Source: Verrucomicrobiota bacterium (GTDB lineage Bacteria; Verrucomicrobiota; Verrucomicrobiae; Chthoniobacterales; UBA10450). Taken from it: a stretch of 18,759 nt of DNA. The stretch's first letter is position 1. Every line of letters begins with the position of its first letter. The translations under genes were made by a program, and so were the position numbers. Where the stretch lies: positions 1 through 18,759 of the forward strand of contig QHOZ01000068.1 in the NCBI GenBank assembly GCA_003219495.1. Reading direction: 5' to 3'. Of this stretch, positions 14,913-18,759 are shown in pieces. Below the pieces are notes generated by a model, which was not told the origin of the DNA, did no database searches, and was given only the letters and a program-made list of their open reading frames with translations.

Positions 14913-15535
14913 TTTCGAACGAATCGATGCTCCGTTCCGCTTAACAAGCGGGAAATATTAGATCGATGACGCACCACGACGATCACGGCCAACAATAAAC
15001 AGAAATACAACAAAACCGGGCTCGATAGTGCGCCGAGAAAAAACATTACCGCGGCTGTGATCGGAAGGGTGGTCGCAGCAATAATAGACGCCAGCGACAC
15101 GTACCGAGTAGTCAGAAAAATCACGATCCAGACGATTCCAACAACCAATGCCGGTATCCAGTTCAATGCGAAGAGAGCGCCCATCGAAGTCGCAACTCCC
15201 TTTCCGCCTTTGAATCCAAGCCAAACTGGAAAGCTGTGACCGATTACCGCAAAAGTGCCGCCGACAACACCGTAAAGATCGACAAAGAACGCACTCGAGT
15301 GTGCGCCGCTGACAAACCATTCCGCCAACTTCACGGCTGCAAAACCCTTCGCGAGATCGACGACGAACACCGGATAGCCGAACCGCTTCCCTAAAACACG
15401 AGCGACATTGGTGGCGCCGACATTTCCGCTGCCTGCCGAGCGGATATCAATTCCGGCAAGTCTTCCGGCAATGTAAGCAGAGGGGAACGAGCCGGTGAAG
15501 TAACTGGCGATTGCTGCTAAAAAAAACTTCGGCAC
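14909..15535 (-). CDS. plsY: Acyl-phosphate:glycerol-3-phosphate acyltransferase
   Basis: PlsY is an inner-membrane enzyme that uses acyl-phosphate to acylate glycerol-3-phosphate at position 1, giving lysophosphatidate. The 208-residue product has about five or more hydrophobic segments and the three known conserved cytoplasmic motifs: GSFPSAYI followed by SAGSGNVGATNVAR (33-46), then VIGHSFPVWLGFKGGKGVAT (97-116), with the glycine-rich active-site loop KGGKG. The C-terminus ends in a short charged tail. It lies three bases after mnmG and overlaps gpsA by four bases, so the enzyme that makes its substrate is encoded directly downstream. ATG at 15535 is the natural start, with the first helix intact. 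Confidence 0.95.
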   Translation of the reverse strand: MPKFFLAAIASYFTGSFPSAYIAGRLAGIDIRSAGSGNVGATNVARVLGKRFGYPVFVVDLAKGFAAVKLAEWFVSGAHSSAFFVDLYGVVGGTFAVIGHSFPVWLGFKGGKGVATSMGALFALNWIPALVVGIVWIVIFLTTRYVSLASIIAATTLPITAAVMFFLGALSSPVLLYFCLLLAVIVVVRHRSNISRLLSGTEHRFVRK

Positions 15536-15538
15536 GGT

Positions 15539-17434
15539 CTAGTTTACGGAGGCTGTCTCGGTCCGCCTTGAGCTCACAGCTAAGTGGTTCTTAGCAAGCC
15601 AGATGGATACAATTGACACATCGACTGGGGTTACGCCGCTTATCCGCATGGCCTGGCCAAGGGTCCTGGGCCGGATCCTCGAAAGCTTCTGTCGCGTTTC
15701 AGAACTGAGTCCCGCGATCTTCGAGAAATCAACGCCGTCAGGAATGATTTGTGATTGTCTTCGCGTCATCTGCTCATTGTGCTCCTGCTGACGGACTGAG
15801 TATCCTTGGTATTTGATGTCCGTTTCGATCAACTCCCAGATTTCGTCTGGCACTGTCGAGCGGATTTCCGATGACAGGTCCGAATAGCTGAAGTTCGGTC
15901 TCTTCAAGAGCTGCGAAATCGCAGTGTCATCAAGTTTGTGATCATCCGCGATTGCCCGACACGCTTGAATCAGAGCCAGCTTGGTTTCGAGGGCAGTCTG
16001 CCGTGTGGCGCTCGCCAGCCCTGCTTCAGCTGCTTTGGGCGTCAAACGCTGGTCGGCGTTGTCGTGTCGCAACTCCAAGCGGTTTTCCGCGCGGCTTGTG
16101 AACATGCGATAAGGCTCGTCCGTGCCTTTTGTAATTAGATCGTCGATTAGGACACCGATGTACGCTTCATCGCGCTGGACGATGAAGGGCGATTTGTTTT
16201 GCACGGCCAAAGCGGCATTTGCCCCGGCAATCAACCCTTGGGCGGCGGCCTCCTCGTAGCCAGACGTGCCGTTGACCTGGCCGGCAAAAAAGAGGTTTCG
16301 CACTAGGCGCGTTTGCAGCGTTTCCAGTAACTGTGTCGGCGGGAAGTAATCATACTCAACCGCGTATCCTGGCCGCATTATTTCGGCGTGCTCCAAACCG
16401 GGGATAGAATGCACCAACTGCAGCTGAACGTCATACGGAAGGCTGGTTGAGATGCCGTTTACATAGAATTCCTCCGTATGACGACCCTCTGGTTCAAGAA
16501 ATAACTGGTGAGATTCGCGATCGCCAAACTTGACGACCTTGTCTTCAATTGAGGGGCAATACCGGGGTCCCGTGCCTCTGATTCGACCGTCGTAAAGCGG
16601 CGATTTGTGAAGATTAGATCGAATGATTTCGTGGGTCTGGGCTGTGGTGTGCGTAATCCAACACGGCAATTGTTCCACATGGAACGTATCCGCCTTCACA
16701 TCATTCAAAGTAAAAACTCCCCCCGCCGCATACGCTGGCTCTGCTACGAAAGAAAACTTCGGGGGCGGTTCTTCTCCAAGCTGAACCCGGCACTCCGTAA
16801 AATTAATAGAACGGCCGTTGAGACGGCAGGGAGTTCCCGTCTTGAATCTGCCCACTTCGAACCCCAGACCCACAAGACTCTCGCTTAGGTTGGAAGCGGT
16901 GTCCGCCATCCGCCCGCCAGCCTGTGAACGGCGCCCGACATGCAGTAAACCGCGCAAGAAGGTCCCGGAAGTAACTACGACGCTGCCGCCCCGGACGGCT
17001 AAGCCGAGATCGGTTTCGACGCCGACAGCGCGACCACCGTCAACCAAGACTCGCGACACCGTCGCCTGTTTCAAATCGAGATTGGGAGTCGCCTCGATGA
17101 TGGCTTTCATCCGGAATTGATAAGCTTTTTTGTCGCATTGCACGCGCGGGGCCCGGACCGCAGATCCCTTCGACCGATTAAGCATCCTAAATTGGATTCC
17201 AGTGGCGTCGGCGTTAATTCCCATCGCGCCCCCAAGCGCGTCTATTTCTCGGACAATTTGCCCTTTGGCCAGACCTCCGATCGCGGGATTGCACGACATC
17301 TGGCCGACAGTGTCCAAATTTTGGGTTAGCATCAATGTCCGACACCCTAATCGGGCCGATGCCAAGGCCGCTTCGATTCCGGCATGACCGCTTCCGATAA
17401 CGATCACGTCGTACTCTGTCGGGAGATTAAACAT
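15539..17434 (-). CDS. mnmG: tRNA uridine 5-carboxymethylaminomethyl modification enzyme MnmG (GidA)
   Basis: MnmG, with MnmE, modifies the wobble uridine (U34) of certain tRNAs, using FAD, NADH and methylene-THF. The 631-residue product is of usual length. It opens with DVIVIGSGHAGIEAALASARLG (FAD loop GSGHAG at 14-19) and has QNLDTVGQMSCNPAIGGLAKG and GTFLRGLLHVGRRSQAGG. The segment PCWITHTTAQTHEIIRSNL carries one of the conserved cysteines, and a second lies in GTGPRYCPSIEDK. Near the end come TSRAENRLELRHDNAD and the helical C-terminal domain with ISGVTPVDVSIVSIWL, which binds tRNA and MnmE. ATG at 17434 is chosen because the protein then starts just before the FAD strand; it lies inside the end of cdd (8-base overlap). 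Confidence 0.96.
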   Translation of the reverse strand: MFNLPTEYDVIVIGSGHAGIEAALASARLGCRTLMLTQNLDTVGQMSCNPAIGGLAKGQIVREIDALGGAMGINADATGIQFRMLNRSKGSAVRAPRVQCDKKAYQFRMKAIIEATPNLDLKQATVSRVLVDGGRAVGVETDLGLAVRGGSVVVTSGTFLRGLLHVGRRSQAGGRMADTASNLSESLVGLGFEVGRFKTGTPCRLNGRSINFTECRVQLGEEPPPKFSFVAEPAYAAGGVFTLNDVKADTFHVEQLPCWITHTTAQTHEIIRSNLHKSPLYDGRIRGTGPRYCPSIEDKVVKFGDRESHQLFLEPEGRHTEEFYVNGISTSLPYDVQLQLVHSIPGLEHAEIMRPGYAVEYDYFPPTQLLETLQTRLVRNLFFAGQVNGTSGYEEAAAQGLIAGANAALAVQNKSPFIVQRDEAYIGVLIDDLITKGTDEPYRMFTSRAENRLELRHDNADQRLTPKAAEAGLASATRQTALETKLALIQACRAIADDHKLDDTAISQLLKRPNFSYSDLSSEIRSTVPDEIWELIETDIKYQGYSVRQQEHNEQMTRRQSQIIPDGVDFSKIAGLSSETRQKLSRIRPRTLGQAMRISGVTPVDVSIVSIWLAKNHLAVSSRRTETASVN

Positions 17435-17852
17435 CGCGGTCTCGCTCAAGGATCCCTTGCGTGGGTTTAGGTAGCAACACGGACAACTCGAATTCCTCCG
17501 ATTTGCCGCCGGTCGTTGTGGCAACAATTCGCATGTTGGGATTAAATTCGGCCATCACTTGGCGACAAGCCCCGCAGGGGAGCGCCGGCTTGATCGAATC
17601 GGTAACCACCGCAACAGATATCAAATCCTTCACGCCGGCGGTTATTGCGGCCGCAATCGCCGATCGCTCCGCACAAATGGTTAAGCCAAGTGAAATGTTT
17701 TCGACATTACATCCGCTGAAAATTTGACCGCCCTTGGACTGCACTGCCGCGCCCACCATGAACTTCGAATACGGCGCATACGCCGCTAACCTCGCAATTT
17801 TTGCGGCCTCAATCAAATTCTTGTTAATCATAATATGTTTATTGTCAGCCAT
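17427..17852 (-). CDS. cdd: Cytidine deaminase (homotetrameric type)
   Basis: Cytidine deaminase converts cytidine and deoxycytidine to uridine and deoxyuridine for pyrimidine salvage. The 141-residue product is the small tetrameric form. It has ARLAAYAPYSKFMVGAAV at the substrate pocket, then SGCNVENISLGLTICAERSAI (the zinc-binding Cys60 and catalytic Glu62) and LPCGACRQVMAEF (zinc-binding Cys93 and Cys96). All catalytic residues are present. The start ATG at 17852 overlaps the end of the TVP38-type gene by eight bases; another ATG at 17831 is possible. Its end overlaps the mnmG start by eight bases, so it sits tightly inside the operon. Confidence 0.95.
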   Translation of the reverse strand: MADNKHIMINKNLIEAAKIARLAAYAPYSKFMVGAAVQSKGGQIFSGCNVENISLGLTICAERSAIAAAITAGVKDLISVAVVTDSIKPALPCGACRQVMAEFNPNMRIVATTTGGKSEEFELSVLLPKPTQGILERDRDV

Positions 17853-18606
17853 TTATAATCGAAGATTCCTCAACCGCGATACGTGGTTCCTCGCTCAGTT
17901 GTGCCGCAGCCTGAACTTCACGAATGACCCTTGAGGCCGCTCGCGTAAGCACAAAAAAAAGCAACGCGGTCGCAACGAATGCGCCACCCCACGTCCAATA
18001 TTCGGCTATGCGCGGATGGGTCTTTCCGCGAGCAAGGTTAAGCCCGAGCTGTCCCAAAGTTCCCAAGTAAGTATATAAAAAAAGCCCCGGCGCTCGGCCA
18101 ATGGTGGTCCAGAGCATGTAAACGCCAAAACGGATTCGCGTGAGTCCGTAAAGGTAGTTGAGCAAACTTGTCGGAAACAAAGGATGCAGTTGGCTCAGAA
18201 AAATGATCTTCCATGCATCGCGTTCCACCGCTCCTTCCAACACGCTCAGCGTGCGATTAGCAGACGTTCGTCGCCGCAGCAATTGCAGCCCAAGCGAGCG
18301 GCTCAACGCGAATGAGATTGCCGCTGCGACAGCATTACCGACAAGCACGAGAAAAAATCCCCACCACAATCCAAAGAAAAATCCGGCGCCGACGCAGAGA
18401 ACACCGCCCGGCAATAACAAAACATTACACGCGGCAAATAACAGCGGATAAAAAACGCCGGCCCAATCGCCTAATCCGATGACGCGCTGCTGCACCGCGC
18501 CTAGCAAGTCAACAACTGGAAAAAAGTGTGAGATCAGCAACAGCCCCGCGAGGAGCAGGAGCAGGATCGAAAGTTGTAGATACACACGTGGCCGAGTTCC
18601 CAGCAT
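17845..18606 (-). CDS. TVP38/TMEM64-family (VTT domain) inner membrane protein
   Basis: Proteins of this DedA-related group are membrane proteins linked to lipid scrambling and envelope homeostasis in other organisms; the exact role of bacterial members is poorly defined. The 253-residue product has an N-terminal membrane segment (LQLSILLLLLAGLLLISHFF), a VTT domain with NVLLLPGGVLCVGAGFFFGL and WGFFLVLVGNAVAAAISFAL, the family region LSQLHPLFPTSLLNYLYGLT, and GRAPGLFLYTYLGTLGQ near the end (the conserved R-PG). A last membrane helix (WGGAFVATALLFFVL) precedes a polar C-terminal tail. A GAGGAGAA site eight bases before the ATG supports the start. It lies 54 bases after the end of metF and overlaps cdd by eight bases. 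Confidence 0.88.
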   Translation of the reverse strand: MLGTRPRVYLQLSILLLLLAGLLLISHFFPVVDLLGAVQQRVIGLGDWAGVFYPLLFAACNVLLLPGGVLCVGAGFFFGLWWGFFLVLVGNAVAAAISFALSRSLGLQLLRRRTSANRTLSVLEGAVERDAWKIIFLSQLHPLFPTSLLNYLYGLTRIRFGVYMLWTTIGRAPGLFLYTYLGTLGQLGLNLARGKTHPRIAEYWTWGGAFVATALLFFVLTRAASRVIREVQAAAQLSEEPRIAVEESSIING

Positions 18607-18660
18607 TCCGAAATTCTCCTCGCTTGAGACACTTCGTGCAAATGTTCCAAACGAACCAAA

Positions 18661-18759
18661 CTAAACAGTCGAGGTCTGGATCTTTCGCCGACGTGGAATG
18701 CCAAGGCTATCAAAAATGACACGCGTGGCGTCAGAACGATTGAGAGTGTAGAAATGAAT
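18661..18759 (-). CDS. metF: Methylenetetrahydrofolate reductase, C-terminal end (rest outside the window)
   Basis: The minus strand is open from the right edge of the window and gives 32 residues before the TAG at 18661-18663. It starts IHFYTLNRSDATRVIFDSLGI, which matches the end of MetF (usual form GIHFYTLNRSxATxxIxxxLGL), part of the last strand and helix of the TIM barrel. MetF reduces methylene-THF to methyl-THF for methionine synthesis. It is followed after 54 bases by the TVP38-type gene on the same strand, so metF may head the run. The fragment is short but its motif is distinctive. Confidence 0.85.
   Translation of the reverse strand: MHFYTLNRSDATRVIFDSLGIPRRRKIQTSTV

Noticed and set aside
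1..18759. CRISPR array, tRNA or rRNA genes, insertion sequences, phage or defence genes
   Set aside because: No spaced direct repeats, cloverleaf-like sequences, transposase or integrase motifs were seen on either strand by eye.

Overview
The window looks like chromosomal DNA of a free-living Gram-negative bacterium. It is GC-rich and carries a dense set of housekeeping genes, with no transposase, integrase, phage gene, CRISPR array, rRNA or recognisable tRNA. An ADP-heptose-type nucleotidyltransferase suggests a lipopolysaccharide outer membrane. The DUF4912 protein, the AmgK/MurU-like pair and the general style of the proteins suggest a soil Verrucomicrobiota-like lineage. That placement is an inference from style, not from a marker gene.

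Layout. Bases 2-310 hold the 3' end of thyA, followed by a composite double-hairpin element (317-377) whose first hairpin looks like an intrinsic terminator. Next come a secreted L,D-transpeptidase (448-1071, +), a convergent tail-specific protease Prc (1091-3250, -), a divergent metallo-beta-lactamase-fold hydrolase (3475-4086, +) and a small secreted protein built from 27-residue repeats (4103-4474, -). A minus-strand group follows: an ArsR-type repressor (6526-6849) with a palindromic operator inside its own promoter, a MurU-like sugar nucleotidyltransferase (5517-6461) and an AmgK-like sugar kinase (4541-5512). Upstream lies a secreted protein with two retropepsin-like domains (6930-7901, -). 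Two APC-superfamily amino acid permeases follow on the plus strand. The first (8045-9544) is intact; the second (9622-11086) has lost part of a membrane segment and its frame. A DUF4912 protein (11094-11870, -) is divergent from a plus-strand operon dagK/yegS-like - rfaE2 - purN (11976-13914), whose genes overlap at ATGA and whose purN is cut by an in-frame TGA. The rest is one long minus-strand run read right to left: the metF 3' end, a TVP38/TMEM64 membrane protein, cdd, mnmG, plsY and gpsA, with overlaps or gaps of a few bases from TVP38 onward.

How it fits together. Much of the window concerns the cell envelope. The L,D-transpeptidase cross-links or anchors peptidoglycan. Prc is a periplasmic protease that in other bacteria controls peptidoglycan hydrolases. 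AmgK/MurU-like enzymes would salvage MurNAc to UDP-MurNAc. RfaE2 makes ADP-heptose for LPS. GpsA and PlsY start phospholipid synthesis, and the DagK-like enzyme acts on lipids. A second group is nucleotide, folate and tRNA metabolism: ThyA, PurN, Cdd, MetF and MnmG.

No clearly new multi-gene system is visible. The most interesting points are the autoregulated, possibly leaderless arsR gene placed before the murU/amgK-like pair, the small 27-residue-repeat secreted protein, the REP-like double hairpin, and two independent gene lesions (permease, purN) that are either real decay or consensus errors. No gene-free stretch exceeds 300 bases; the longest is the 224-base divergent region 3251-3474.
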